Shown: piece after piece, positions 1 to 9,484 of the stretch
Layout of the letters: every line of letters starts with the position of its first letter
Numbering within the stretch: position 1 is the first letter of the stretch
Source: Entamoeba invadens IP1
Lineage: Eukaryota; Evosea; Mastigamoebida; Endamoebidae
Direction of reading: 5' to 3'
NCBI RefSeq assembly: GCF_000330505.1
Contig: NW_004443692.1
Span: forward strand, 1,148,638 to 1,211,039
Length of the DNA stretch: 62,402 bases
Program-made: the position numbers and the translations under genes
The notes under the pieces: generated by a model
Database searches by the model: none
The model's input: the letters and a program-made list of their open reading frames with translations, nothing else
Told to the model about the DNA's origin: nothing

Positions 1-1656
1 AGAAAGCAAAAGGCGTTTGCGGTTGTGACAAAGGAAGTTCAATTTGTGTCGATGTTGATGTCTGCGTTGCAAATCGTTAATCACACGCCATTCTTTGTGT
101 TAAAGAAAGTTGACGATTTGGTTGTTGTGGCTTCGCTTCATAATGCGCGGCGCGGATGTATTATCATTCAGGATGAGTACGTTGATGGGATCCAATATTT
201 TGACGTGGACGTGGTAGTTGTATTTCGTTCGAGAGCTGGAGAAGATGTAAGGAATGTTGTTGGTGCAGTGGATGTGATATATGTTGGTGAGTCCAATGTT
301 AAAAATCCGGTTGTGATGTCACTGGAAAAAATGGAAAGAAAGGTTGACAAGTACATTCGAACGGTTTACCAACAATTTAAAACAGAAAAGTGTCTTCCCG
401 TTGATGAAGACAAGATGTTGGAAAGCATATTGGACAAATTGAGAGAGAAGCCAAACATCGAGGTTGAGAACAAAACAACTTTAGTGAAAGAAAACACACA
501 ACTTACAACACAAAACGCGGCGCAAATAGTCTTAAGTCGACCCTCAAGCACATTATTATCACAGCCAAACGTCAAAGTCAAACAAGAAGGTATACAACAA
601 CTTTCAATACAAACACTCAACAAGTTGCCGTTTAACGACGGTCCAACACTGTTGCCAAAACTCAATGTAAATCGCCCAATTAACATTTCAATACCAAACA
701 CACCATCTCCGTCTGAACTTGTGGTGAACCCATCGAACTCACTTTGGGACGACGAGATCAAAACAGTCGAAAAGCAAATTTCCAACCAGATCGACCACAT
801 TAAACGATCGGAGAAAAGCGAAGTTGCAACAGCAATCAAGAGGTTCAAGGAAAAAGAGTACCTGAAAGAATTTGTGAATACGTACAAAGCAAAAGACGTT
901 GTACCCGAGTCTCCTCGCATATTAGAGAATCCTACGCTGCTTTTCGAATATGTTCCTTCGTATTATGAGCGCTGCACTGAGTTGAAAAAACTCGAAGTTC
1001 CACCGCAAGAAGTCTACGAACAGCAGACTCTGTATTTAAATCCGTCGTACCTTCACTTGGCCCACGTCGATTATCAAAAGCGATGTTCGGACGTGATTCA
1101 AAAGAAAACTTTCAAAGGGTCGCACCAAGTGCCATCCCATACAACCCCAAATATTTTGAACTTCCCGAAGGTTGATGGACCACTCACTGGTATGGGTGTT
1201 GGGAGGCGTGCAGCTCCTGGACCAATGTTTATGCGACAGTTTGGGTACCAAGCACCTATTCCGCAACAAATGCAACCAGCCATGAACCAACCAATTCAAG
1301 CCGGATTACCCATGCACTTAACAGCTGGAATGCCCAACACAATTGTGAATGGGATGCCAAATGCTATCCCTGGTGGAATGCCTAATGGGATGCCAGGTGT
1401 CCGTTTACAGGGAGGAATGACAATAAACAACCCGTTGACGGGCGGAATCATACAACCCGGACAACCGAATATGCGAAATGTCGCGCCAATGTACATGTTA
1501 CAGAGAGCACCCTTTCCCATTGTTGGTTCTGTACAACAAACACAAATTGGAATGACAACTTTCAACCCAAATGGGCAACCAAACATGGTTCGAATGGGTC
1601 CTTTTCCAAACGGACAAATGCCGAACATGCCACCCAATTTTCAAAGAAAGCCGTAA
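1..1656 (+). CDS. Hypothetical low-complexity protein, 5' partial
   Basis: The reading frame is already open at base 1, so the true start lies outside the window and 551 codons are visible before the stop. The first ~130 residues look like a folded domain with alternating hydrophobic and charged residues. Next comes a Gln/Asn/Pro-rich linker with a basic helical stretch, then a segment with conserved-looking aromatic and Cys residues. The last ~160 residues are a Met/Pro/Gly/Asn-rich tail with repeated PNGMPG-type motifs. No catalytic motif, signal peptide or membrane segment is seen. Tails of this kind are common in RNA-binding or transcription-associated proteins, but I do not recognise the family and assign no function. 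The gene convergently faces a small gene on the minus strand. Confidence 0.75.
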   Translation, partial: RKQKAFAVVTKEVQFVSMLMSALQIVNHTPFFVLKKVDDLVVVASLHNARRGCIIIQDEYVDGIQYFDVDVVVVFRSRAGEDVRNVVGAVDVIYVGESNVKNPVVMSLEKMERKVDKYIRTVYQQFKTEKCLPVDEDKMLESILDKLREKPNIEVENKTTLVKENTQLTTQNAAQIVLSRPSSTLLSQPNVKVKQEGIQQLSIQTLNKLPFNDGPTLLPKLNVNRPINISIPNTPSPSELVVNPSNSLWDDEIKTVEKQISNQIDHIKRSEKSEVATAIKRFKEKEYLKEFVNTYKAKDVVPESPRILENPTLLFEYVPSYYERCTELKKLEVPPQEVYEQQTLYLNPSYLHLAHVDYQKRCSDVIQKKTFKGSHQVPSHTTPNILNFPKVDGPLTGMGVGRRAAPGPMFMRQFGYQAPIPQQMQPAMNQPIQAGLPMHLTAGMPNTIVNGMPNAIPGGMPNGMPGVRLQGGMTINNPLTGGIIQPGQPNMRNVAPMYMLQRAPFPIVGSVQQTQIGMTTFNPNGQPNMVRMGPFPNGQMPNMPPNFQRKP

Positions 1657-1776
1657 TGTGTTAATTGAGTTTCTTTGTTGTTATTAATTTAATATGACGC
1701 TAAATAAGACGTAAACAAAAAAAAATCAAACAAGACAAATAAATGATTATAAACATGATGTACATATCATACACAA

Positions 1777-2067
1777 TTAAAAATCATAAACGAAAAAAGA
1801 GTCCTGATAGACAGGGCTGCCGTTTACGTCTGTGTTCTTCTCCAACAACTGATCAAGGTTGTCGTGAGTGGGCTCCTCAAAGGAGTCTTCTATTTCCATG
1901 TCTCGTAATTCAAGTGAGGGCGAGTGGACTCTTTGTGGGTTGACCGTGTCGATTTGGTCATAGAAAGGAGACATTGCGAAATCATCATAGGAACTCACCG
2001 AAGAGTCGATATCGCTGGGGTGACACAATCGAGTCGAGAGTGGTTTGACGGCAATAAGGCACGCCAT
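1777..2067 (-). CDS. Small hypothetical protein (96 aa)
   Basis: This is an intronless frame beginning MACLIAVKPL. The in-frame region upstream of this Met has no better start, and a TATA-like TATATA lies ~10 bases before the ATG on the coding strand. The protein is acidic and rich in Ser, Asp and Glu after residue 20, with no recognisable domain, signal peptide or TM segment. It is convergent with the low-complexity gene that ends at 1656. Family unknown. It could be a short regulatory or disordered protein, or a chance frame; the biased acidic composition and the placement favour a real gene only moderately. Confidence 0.45.
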   Translation of the reverse strand: MACLIAVKPLSTRLCHPSDIDSSVSSYDDFAMSPFYDQIDTVNPQRVHSPSLELRDMEIEDSFEEPTHDNLDQLLEKNTDVNGSPVYQDSFFVYDF

Positions 2068-3050
2068 TGTGATTGAGTATATAAAATTACTAGATTTTTC
2101 TCTCTTATGTGGCATTTCATTCCATCACACAATCTCATCTATTCTTAGACGAGTATCGTTTTTCTTGACATTTTTGCCCATTTTCCACATTTTGATGAGT
2201 TTTCGGGTGTTGACAAACAACTTGCGCTCAAACTAAAACTCATGCATGGACTGGACTTTGGTAGAAATTGCATCGACAACAGGTCTTTACAAAAGCTCAA
2301 GACGGTTTTTGAAAAACAAGCATTGTTTTTTCTATTGAAAAACAAAACTCTTTTTATTTTCTTGATGTTTGCTTGGACTTAACTCGACTCTTTTTTGAAA
2401 CTATCGTCAACACAAAATGACAAGTGTCTTATAAATAAATAATTAACATGTTAATAGTTTAATAGTATTATTATTATCAACTAAAGGTTTCTCTATTTTT
2501 AAACAAAACTCATTTCTTCTGTCAATCCCGTTTCTAATTCCGATTTTTTGTAAGTTTTTGTTTGTTATTGTTCGGCATAAAATGCTGAAAAAGGGTGGGT
2601 TTTTTCTATTGACTTGATAATAAAAAGAACCATTTGAAGTTATTAATTAGAAAAACCACTACCAATTGTTTTGTATTTTTACGAAGACTTTAGAATAGAA
2701 ATTATATCAGAACACAAATTGGAGACTTTAATAAATTTGTGTTCAAGCCTGTAATCTTGTTTTAATAAAAACAAATGAGAGTACTTGTAATTGGTAGTAT
2801 TATTAATAGAACATGTATTAGATATTCTTATATTAATACCCACACATATAGTTCTTGTGCAATTAATTAATTAATGACATCAACTAAATTACACCTCTCC
2901 ATGTGTCTCGAGTTCAAACTGACGACATTCCACTTTTAACCCCACGATATACGACCACTTCTATATATTTTTTATACAAAGAAACGTATGTATATTCCCC
3001 TAGTTGTCATTCAAAAGAACGCAAAGCATACAGTCAATAACAAGAGTCTC
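2068..3050. other. AT-rich intergenic region
   Basis: About 1 kb of AT-rich DNA lies between a small minus-strand gene and the 3' end of the next minus-strand gene. Short frames occur on both strands but none has protein-like composition. No transposon ends or RNA genes were seen. Confidence 0.6.
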
Positions 3051-4238
3051 TCACAACCACTTTGATATTTTAGTCACTCTTTCCCTCACAAACGCGATTT
3101 GTGCATCGATATCTGTGATGTTTAAATACAGCACAAGAACATATTGAATAAGTCGATGTTGAATATACTCCGATTCCAATCCAAACCCCAAGTCACAAAT
3201 CTTTTTTAAAATGAGTATATCGCACGCAAAGCTCCACTTCTCTTGGATTGGCCTCCTCTCCCATACACTTCTTTCCACCTCTCCTATTTCAACCTTTTTC
3301 AGAAATCGTCTCGCCTTATCAAGGAAAATGATTTGTTCGAACATCCCATTGTCTCCTCCACTCACACTTTCTCGCATGAATTTGTCGACAACACAGTTCT
3401 GCAATGCCGCTTTATCAATGGTATTCATCCACTCCCCCTTCCAGTCTCTCACACTTGATCCAAAGGTGACCATATAATTCAATGTGTTTGCGCTCAATAA
3501 GTTGATTGTCTCCGTATCCAATATCGTTGCTTCATTCTTAAGAATTCTTCTAACTCGCATGTACATGGTTTCATCTTTAAAATTCGAAGGTGCTACGGGC
3601 GATGAATTCTGTTTCTTTGTTCGCAAATATGGCACGTGTCCCAAACTTGGCTCTTCCTCCGTCGCAGACTGTTCCGTTCGTTTGCTGTCCATTCGAACCC
3701 GCTTTCTCTGTTTCTTCGGCCGTTCTTTAGTTTCTGGTCCATGGAGACTAGTGATTTCTTTTCGTTGTTTTTGTAAATCTGCAAAAGTCCGTGGGGCTTT
3801 CAGTTTGTCGGAGATCATTTTAGAAAAGACTGTATTTGTGTGTTGGAAACTTTGTGCCTTACTTTTCGGTATATCGTAATTTGGTAAAGGAGGGAGTGTC
3901 ATATCGCTTTGTAGTTTTGGTGGTAAAGAAAATTTTGTTTGGTTTTGGAGAGGTGGAGTATTCATAGGGAATGGTGGAGGGGTAAAATTGCCTTGTATTT
4001 GTAATGTTTGTTGTTTTGGTACTTTGATTGACCCAATAGAGTTGACAACACTAATAGGTGGGGGTTGAATCCTTAATTTTTTTGTGATAGTATAAGACAT
4101 TTGAGAAAGTTCTGGGAGGCGTAAAGGCGTTGTATTCAGTTGTTCTAACATTACTTTCCTTTGTTGTTCTTTAGCAAAATACGTGTCATTCATTTCTTGG
4201 ACAACAACGTCATAGAAACTATTTGAGACACGTGACAT
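3051..4238 (-). CDS. Hypothetical protein with proline-rich N-terminal half
   Basis: An intronless frame of 395 codons starts MSRVSNSFYD. The N-terminal 180 residues are rich in Pro, Gln and Lys and contain several PPP/PPL segments. A basic KKQRKR-type patch near residue 180 could act as a nuclear localisation signal (inference). The C-terminal ~170 residues are helical and ordered, with regularly spaced Leu/Ile and several Trp. No known catalytic motif is visible. The Pro-rich half suggests a protein-protein interaction scaffold, but the family is unrecognised. It lies just downstream of the eS6 gene in the same orientation, with ~200 bases between them, so it has its own promoter space. Confidence 0.7.
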   Translation of the reverse strand: MSRVSNSFYDVVVQEMNDTYFAKEQQRKVMLEQLNTTPLRLPELSQMSYTITKKLRIQPPPISVVNSIGSIKVPKQQTLQIQGNFTPPPFPMNTPPLQNQTKFSLPPKLQSDMTLPPLPNYDIPKSKAQSFQHTNTVFSKMISDKLKAPRTFADLQKQRKEITSLHGPETKERPKKQRKRVRMDSKRTEQSATEEEPSLGHVPYLRTKKQNSSPVAPSNFKDETMYMRVRRILKNEATILDTETINLLSANTLNYMVTFGSSVRDWKGEWMNTIDKAALQNCVVDKFMRESVSGGDNGMFEQIIFLDKARRFLKKVEIGEVERSVWERRPIQEKWSFACDILILKKICDLGFGLESEYIQHRLIQYVLVLYLNITDIDAQIAFVRERVTKISKWL

Positions 4239-4440
4239 CACAGAATACAGTGAATTCTTTGTTCAATCTGGAAAAGATGAACAAAACAGGTGGGGTTCTT
4301 GAAAGAACAAAAAGAAAAAACACCGTCTCGCACAAAGTCTTCAATTTTCTTTGAATCGAAGACAAGAATTAAGGAAACCCTACTTCCTCTAAAACAAAAA
4401 AGCGAACAAAAATTTGATTTCCAAATCGCATCAATAAAAG

Positions 4441-5312
4441 TTATTTCTTCCCAGTTTTCTTCCCGACTTTCTTGGTGGCTTTCTTGTCAGCAGTCTTCTT
4501 CTCGACTTTTGGCTTAGCGGATCCTGGTTTGTTCTGAGTGAACACCTTTTCGGTATCAGCGAAGGAAACGACCTTAACGCCATGAGCCTTCAACAAAGTA
4601 TATCTCTTCAAGATAGCGTTGTATCTCTTTTTCTCGGCGCTCATGAGTCTTCTGTGTTCGGCCTTTAATCTCAACATCCTAGCCTTTCTTTGAATTCTTT
4701 GTGGTGTAACGAGTCTTTGGATCTTTGGAGCCTTTGATCTGATTTTACTCTTTCCTTCCTTTGGATGCTTTTTGACGACATCTCTTCGAATGACAAACTT
4801 TCTGACATCTTCCTCTTTCGACAAGTTGAAAAGCTTTCTGATGTTCGAAGCTCTCTTTGGTCCAAATCTGAGTGGGAGTGGGTTATTGGTAACTCCGTCT
4901 AATTCGGCGTCTCCTTTCTTAATAAGAACAGTGTTGACTACAGCAATGTCTTGAGCAATGATGTCACCTCTGACAGTCTTTCTCTTTCTATCACCTTTAC
5001 GAAGGGGCTTGTAGCATCCAGTAGTTCCGTCCAAAAGAAGTCGAACTCTATTGTTAGTCGCAACACCAGTCATCATTGGGAATCCGTCCTTGTCAGACCC
5101 ACCAGTGACCTTCAAGATGTATCCCTTGAACTCATCGCCTAACCCTGAAGCGTCAACCTCTTGTCCAATTCTCTTGTCGAGGAACCCTCTGAATTGTTTC
5201 TCTTCTTCAAAGTCAAATTTCTTGACACGTCCAGTGACTGGATTCGCAATGTTGATCTATTCGTTATTCAATTCATGCACTATAAGACACCGTGGGACTC
5301 ACAAACCTTCAT
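4441..5312 (-). CDS. RPS6: 40S ribosomal protein eS6 (spliced)
   Basis: Structural protein of the small ribosomal subunit. Exon 1 is only six bases (ATG AAG, 5307-5312). A 50-bp intron (5257-5306, GTTTGT...TAG) follows, and exon 2 begins INIANPVTGR, the conserved eS6 N-terminus. The body carries the eS6 signature VTGGSDKDGFPM and GDRKRKTVRG. The assembled protein is 273 aa, against about 249 in human. The C-terminal tail is Lys/Ala/Thr-rich and lacks the RRLSS serine cluster that S6 kinase phosphorylates in animals. The gene is divergent from uL5, so the two ribosomal genes share a 339-bp intergenic region. Identification is firm, and the microscopic first exon is supported by a correct reading frame across the junction. 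Confidence 0.95.
5257..5306 (-). other. eS6 intron (50 bp)
   Basis: Read on the minus strand it begins GTTTGT and ends TAG, the usual Entamoeba form. Removing it joins Met-Lys to Ile-Asn-Ile-Ala-Asn in frame. Confidence 0.9.
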
Positions 5313-5651
5313 CGACGCGACAAATTTTCAGGTCTTTTCAGAGATCAAAAGGGTTTCTTCTTTAATTCTTTTGTTAATTCTTTTACTATTCTTTCTAGTT
5401 TCCCCTCTTTTTACTTACTAACTTGATTTCATACTTTTTTAATGGCGTATCTTTCAGACTACCCTGTATAAACCAATTCTGTTTTATATGTCACTTTCTT
5501 CATGTCTGTGCAAACCAATTTTGATAGCTTCAAAGACCATGTTAATTGAAATAAAAATTTGAAGGGAACAATAAGTTATAGTAAATTAATAGTAAAAATA
5601 TCTAGAGTACTACAGAAAGAGGGCACCGAACTGAATAACCCAGTCTCGAGG
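5313..5651. promoter_or_regulatory. Divergent promoter region of eS6 and uL5
   Basis: These 339 bases separate the two divergent ribosomal protein starts. On the uL5 side a GAACTGA motif lies 24 bases before the ATG. On the eS6 side an AAAATTTG stretch lies just before the ATG. A shared regulatory region is inferred from the layout and was not shown experimentally. Confidence 0.55.
5628..5634 (+). promoter_or_regulatory. GAACTGA element of uL5
   Basis: The Entamoeba core promoter is known to contain a GAAC element. GAACTGA here ends 17 bases before the uL5 ATG. The same heptamer occupies the same position before eL36 and eL34. Confidence 0.6.
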
Positions 5652-6176
5652 ATGGCCGCGAAGAAATCCGATGTCATGCGTAAGATTCAGATTGAGAAGC
5701 TTGTCTTGAACATTTCCGTAGGAGAATCCGGCGATAGATTGACCAGAGCCGCCAAGGTCCTTGAGACCCTGACTGGGCAAACCCCAGTCCTCTCAGAGGC
5801 ACGTTACACAGTTAGAGCCTTCTCCATTCGTAGAAACGACCAGATCGCTTGCCATGTGACAGTCAGAGGCTCCAAAGCAGTTGAGATTCTTGAGAAAGGA
5901 CTTAAAGTCAAGGAATTCGAGTTGAAGAACTGCAACTTCTCAGACACCGGAAACTTCGGCTTTGGTATTGAAGAACACATCGATTTGGGTTTGAAATATG
6001 ACCCACAAGTTGGTATTTATGGTATGGACTTTTACGTCGTCCTCGCTCGTCCAGGTTTCAGAGTCGCCAGAAGAAAAAGAGGACAAAACAGAATCGGAAA
6101 GGATCACCTCTTGAGAAAGGATGACGCTATCAACTGGTTCAAGGAAACTTATGAAGGTATCGTGCTTAACAAGTAA
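5652..6176 (+). CDS. RPL11: 60S ribosomal protein uL5 (L11)
   Basis: Structural protein of the large ribosomal subunit; it contacts 5S rRNA at the central protuberance. The 174-residue product starts [10 protein letters not shown]. It carries the uL5 signatures [30 protein letters not shown] and [14 protein letters not shown], and a C-terminal [22 protein letters not shown] block. Length matches the eukaryotic family (about 175-178). The open frame extends 31 codons further upstream, but those codons are AT-rich and not ribosomal, so the Met at 5652 is chosen. No intron. Divergent from eS6 and followed by eL36 on the same strand. Confidence 0.96.
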   Translation: MAAKKSDVMRKIQIEKLVLNISVGESGDRLTRAAKVLETLTGQTPVLSEARYTVRAFSIRRNDQIACHVTVRGSKAVEILEKGLKVKEFELKNCNFSDTGNFGFGIEEHIDLGLKYDPQVGIYGMDFYVVLARPGFRVARRKRGQNRIGKDHLLRKDDAINWFKETYEGIVLNK

Positions 6177-6485
6177 GTCGTTGATCGTTTTAGTTTTTTT
6201 TACTATTCATTCTAGTTTCATTTTTTTCTTGGTAAAAAGTAAAGACTTTTTTTCTTGAAATATTTGAAGCGTTTTAATGCAAAATATCGGGAAATGAAGT
6301 CAACAAAGTAACCCTTTTTTCTTTTAATTTTCTATTTTCTTTTATTTTTTTTATTACTTGATTTGCACTTCCAAAAGTCCCGTTGTATTAGGGAAAAATG
6401 TGGGACCCCAAAAGAATAAGAAAATAACTATTTGTATAGTAAAATAAACTAGTAATGACATTAAAGGGGATAACCCTACGAGTTT
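6177..6485. other. Intergenic spacer between uL5 and eL36
   Basis: About 310 bases of T-rich then A-rich DNA. An AACCCTA string near 6473 lies just before the GAAC element of eL36. Nothing else was seen. Confidence 0.6.
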
Positions 6486-6492
6486 GAACTGA
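6486..6492 (+). promoter_or_regulatory. GAACTGA element of eL36
   Basis: It is 20 bases from the ATG (first base to first base), identical in sequence and near-identical in spacing to the motifs before uL5 and eL34. Confidence 0.6.
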
Positions 6493-6505
6493 GAACACTT
6501 TGAGA

Positions 6506-6820
6506 ATGGGCAGAGGAGTTGCTGTTGGTTTAAAAAAGGGATTCCCGGTTCACCGATTGAGCAAACCAAGAGAAATTAGCAGACCAATTTCAAAGACCAA
6601 AATGCTTGTTGAGGACGTGACTCGTGAAGCCGCCGGTTTTTCCCCATACGAGAGACACATGATGGACCTCTTGAGAAGAGGACTCGATAAGAAGGCACTC
6701 AAATACGCAAAGAAGCAACTCGGAACTCACAAGAGAGGTCTTGCCAAAAGAGAAGAACTCTCAAGAGTCCTTGAAGCCATGAGAGTTGCCCATGCTCACC
6801 ACACTGAAGCTGCTAAATGA
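6506..6820 (+). CDS. RPL36: 60S ribosomal protein eL36
   Basis: The 104-residue product starts MGRGVAVGLKKG. It has the eL36 hallmarks: a basic N-terminus, the EVxREAAGFSPYERHMMDLL-like core (here VTREAAGFSPYERHMMDLL) and the KKALKYAKKQLGTHKRGLAKR helix. Length is typical for eukaryotic eL36 (about 100-105). A Met two codons upstream is also in frame, but MGRG is the more likely start. Intronless, with a GAACTGA promoter motif 20 bases upstream. It forms a ribosomal cluster with uL5 and eS6. Confidence 0.95.
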   Translation: MGRGVAVGLKKGFPVHRLSKPREISRPISKTKMLVEDVTREAAGFSPYERHMMDLLRRGLDKKALKYAKKQLGTHKRGLAKREELSRVLEAMRVAHAHHTEAAK

Positions 6821-6948
6821 GTGGTTCTATTTTATTGTCGATTTTCTTACTTTTTTTAGTCCTCACCTCTCATCTTTTTTCTTTAAGATTTATTTCTTGC
6901 TCATTGGAGATCGAACGGAACTCGTTTTGCAGTCAAAGGCGATACCAA

Positions 6949-7305
6949 ATGAACTCAAAACACGTCATGAACACACTCAACGCACTGGATGAGTCGTTCT
7001 TTTATAAAGGAATTCTGTACATGACTCGGCGCATATCACAAGAGATATCACTCCAATTTTTCAACGGAAAGGAATTTGCTATTTCATCGAGTGGAGTTTG
7101 TAATCACACTCTCTACATTCAAAAACCAGAGAATGGAAAGTCAATCAAATTTTATATCAAACAAGGTAAAGACGTCTACGAATTCCTCAATGTGTGTGAA
7201 GTGAACAACTCAAAGTGGAGGGTGGTGACTGACACAACAGAGCGACGAGTCTTTCGGAGTGTAGCTCTTGAAGGGTATGTCGTAAAATTCATCTCCGTGT
7301 GTTGA
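6949..7305 (+). CDS. Hypothetical protein (118 aa)
   Basis: This frame follows eL36 by ~130 bases. The Met at 6949 (MNSKHVMNTLNALDESFF) is chosen because two GAAC motifs lie 30-50 bases before it; the longer open frame would overlap the eL36 stop. The product is a mix of short strands and charged loops with several Cys, and has no TM segment after the chosen start. No family is recognised. The composition (balanced hydrophobic and charged residues, FYIKQGKDVYEFL) resembles a small folded domain rather than random translation. Confidence 0.55.
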   Translation: MNSKHVMNTLNALDESFFYKGILYMTRRISQEISLQFFNGKEFAISSSGVCNHTLYIQKPENGKSIKFYIKQGKDVYEFLNVCEVNNSKWRVVTDTTERRVFRSVALEGYVVKFISVC

Positions 7306-7345
7306 CTTCAAAATAATTATAATCAATTCCTCAAAACAATACAAT

Positions 7346-9290
7346 TCATTTACTACTCTCTGAAGAGTCTTTCTTTTCTTTCTTGTCCTTTTTTTCTTTC
7401 TTCTCCTTCTTCGTGTCTTTTTTCCTTTTAAATCTATTCATTAATAGTTCTTTCTTCTCTTGATTAGGATGAGTGGAGAGTACTAGTATATTATAGTTTT
7501 ATATCTATTTATAAATTAATTATTAAAGAAAAACAAACAACTGTAATCCACCCTTTTTCACATCTTCAATCTTTTTCCCTTCACATGAGTTTCATTAGTT
7601 GATAAAGAATAATATTATTATTATTTATATTATTAAAACACAAACCAGAAAAGACTTGAGACCCAACAAAGAAAGTCCGAGTCGCATAATATGACTCAAA
7701 TGATGTTTTCATGTATCTTTCAGAACCCAATATCGACCCAATAGGTAGATCGTGATCTAATTGACTTTGCAAATTCTCATTTTCATTTTGAATTTCCTCG
7801 AGCTTCTTTTGGAGCACCCCAAGTTGTTCTTCCAGTTGTACAATTTCGTCCTTTTTTCGTGTGTTAACGATGATGGCTTGACTCATTTGCATGTTATAGT
7901 CTTCGTTGAAGACGTTTATCGAGTCCAACAAACTTCTGAACATGTGATAGTCATCAAACATATAAGGTTTTCCTCCAACGATTTTGAGGAGATCGTCTCC
8001 TATTCTTCTCGGTAAAAAGTCGAGTATTTGCAGCATATTATCTTTAATGATCGACGTGAAGTTTTGGAAGTCTGTGACTCGTTGTGACGCCTTTTCTTTT
8101 TCTTTCATTTCCTTCTTTAGTGATTCTTCCGTTGTTTCCGGTTTCGAGAGAATGACTTCCTTCTGTGATTTGTCGAGTTGGACGCTTAACAAGTACTTCA
8201 ACACATCGCCGGCGGGGTCCGGATTTTTGAGTAATGGCATGATGTCAAACATGATGTTATTGTTCGATTGGCAATCGCTCGAATGCAACTTCTCAAGCAT
8301 TTCTCTGAAGTAATTGAGTTTGTATCTCTTTTGGACCGTTTCACTTTGTGAGAGGCCGGGCATTAAAGTCTCCGGGTTATTAATCACAACAGACAACGTG
8401 TATGTGTAAAAGAGTTCTCGAAACACTCGTTTCACGACGTCTCGTTTATTAATTCTGTGTGACCGTAATATGGAATTTATTGATTGAATAAACTGTGCGA
8501 AGTGCGACGGAATGAGTTGAGTATTTTGGACTAAGCATTCAGTTGTATGCGACAGCACTTCAACTATGAATGTTTGTGATTTCGTGTACTCTTCTTTCGT
8601 CAGCGCCGTTTCGTTTTCAAGTAACACAAATGACAAATTCCCCGGCACACTAAGTCTTCTCGAGTCTTGTTTTAATATCATTTCCATTGTAGGTTTCAGT
8701 GAGAGTCGTAAATAGTCCATCAAAAAGACTTGTGTGTATTTGTCGTACAATTTGAGAAAGAGGGAATTCTTAGTAAAAAACGATGTGAAGGTATCTGTCC
8801 CTCTATTTCAGTTTATTTCAATTGAATTGGCAAGTTATATTTATATTAATTTAAACATATTTATTAGTATGTAAAAAAGTTGAGTCGTTTTAATACACAA
8901 GTATATAATAATATGATTAAAAGAAAGCAAACCTCTGCTGTTGACTTCTTTCTCAAAAGCCCACGTTAATAACGAATTCAATTTGTTGTTATCGTAGTAA
9001 TACCTCAACATCGCCTCAGAATTGAATGCTGCTTCTTCGCTTGGCGCTCGTAATATGAGTGTTTGTGTCAATGCTTCAATAACGACGTTATCTCCCGAGA
9101 AAAGTAAGTTATTGAAGTACTCAACGTGATTTGGTTCGCTCGGTGGAATTGGTGATAACTTAATGAGTTGTGTACGAGGTGACTTTGCAAGTGGTGCTGC
9201 TCTTCTTTTCGGTGTTTTTAATGATGGCACTTGTTTCTCACTAATCACAATAGACTTGAGTTGGAGGGGTTTGTACTCGGGACGTGCCAT
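7346..9290 (-). CDS. RasGAP-domain protein, three exons, arginine finger missing
   Basis: Proposed exons are 9290-8933, 8794-7646 and 7482-7346 (547 aa, in frame throughout). Exon 1 gives a basic N-terminus and then NSLLTWAFEKEVNS, which matches the start of a RasGAP domain. Exon 2 continues with FFTKNSLFLKLYDKYTQ, matching the LFRGNSLASK region, then a helical GAP body (LKPTMEMILK, FRELFYTYTL). A coiled coil follows at about residues 440-480. Exon 3 encodes a Lys/Glu-rich tail ending DSSESSK. Introns start GTTTGC and GTTTGT; the first ends CAG and the second TAG. They are long for the genus (138 and 163 bp). The catalytic Arg of LFRxNS is Thr here, so GAP activity is doubtful. It may be a scaffold or Ras-binding relative. 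Divergent from the RFC gene. Confidence 0.75.
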
Positions 9291-9484
9291 TTCAGTTTAC
9301 AGATTTAATCCTATCGTTTTTGATTTTTTGTCAAGGCAAGTAATCAACTTTATTGATTTTTTTCAATATAATTTAAATAACATTCACTTTGTTATTAAAA
9401 TGTTATTAAAATGTTATTTATTATGTTACTTGGAGAAGTTAAATCAACTCAATGATATTGAAAACTACAAAAAGCAAAGAATAC

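Noticed and set aside
366..920. Minus-strand frame of 184 codons opposite the first gene
   Set aside because: It is antisense to the coding region, rich in Ser/Phe/Cys as expected from the reverse of a biased sequence, and has no independent support.
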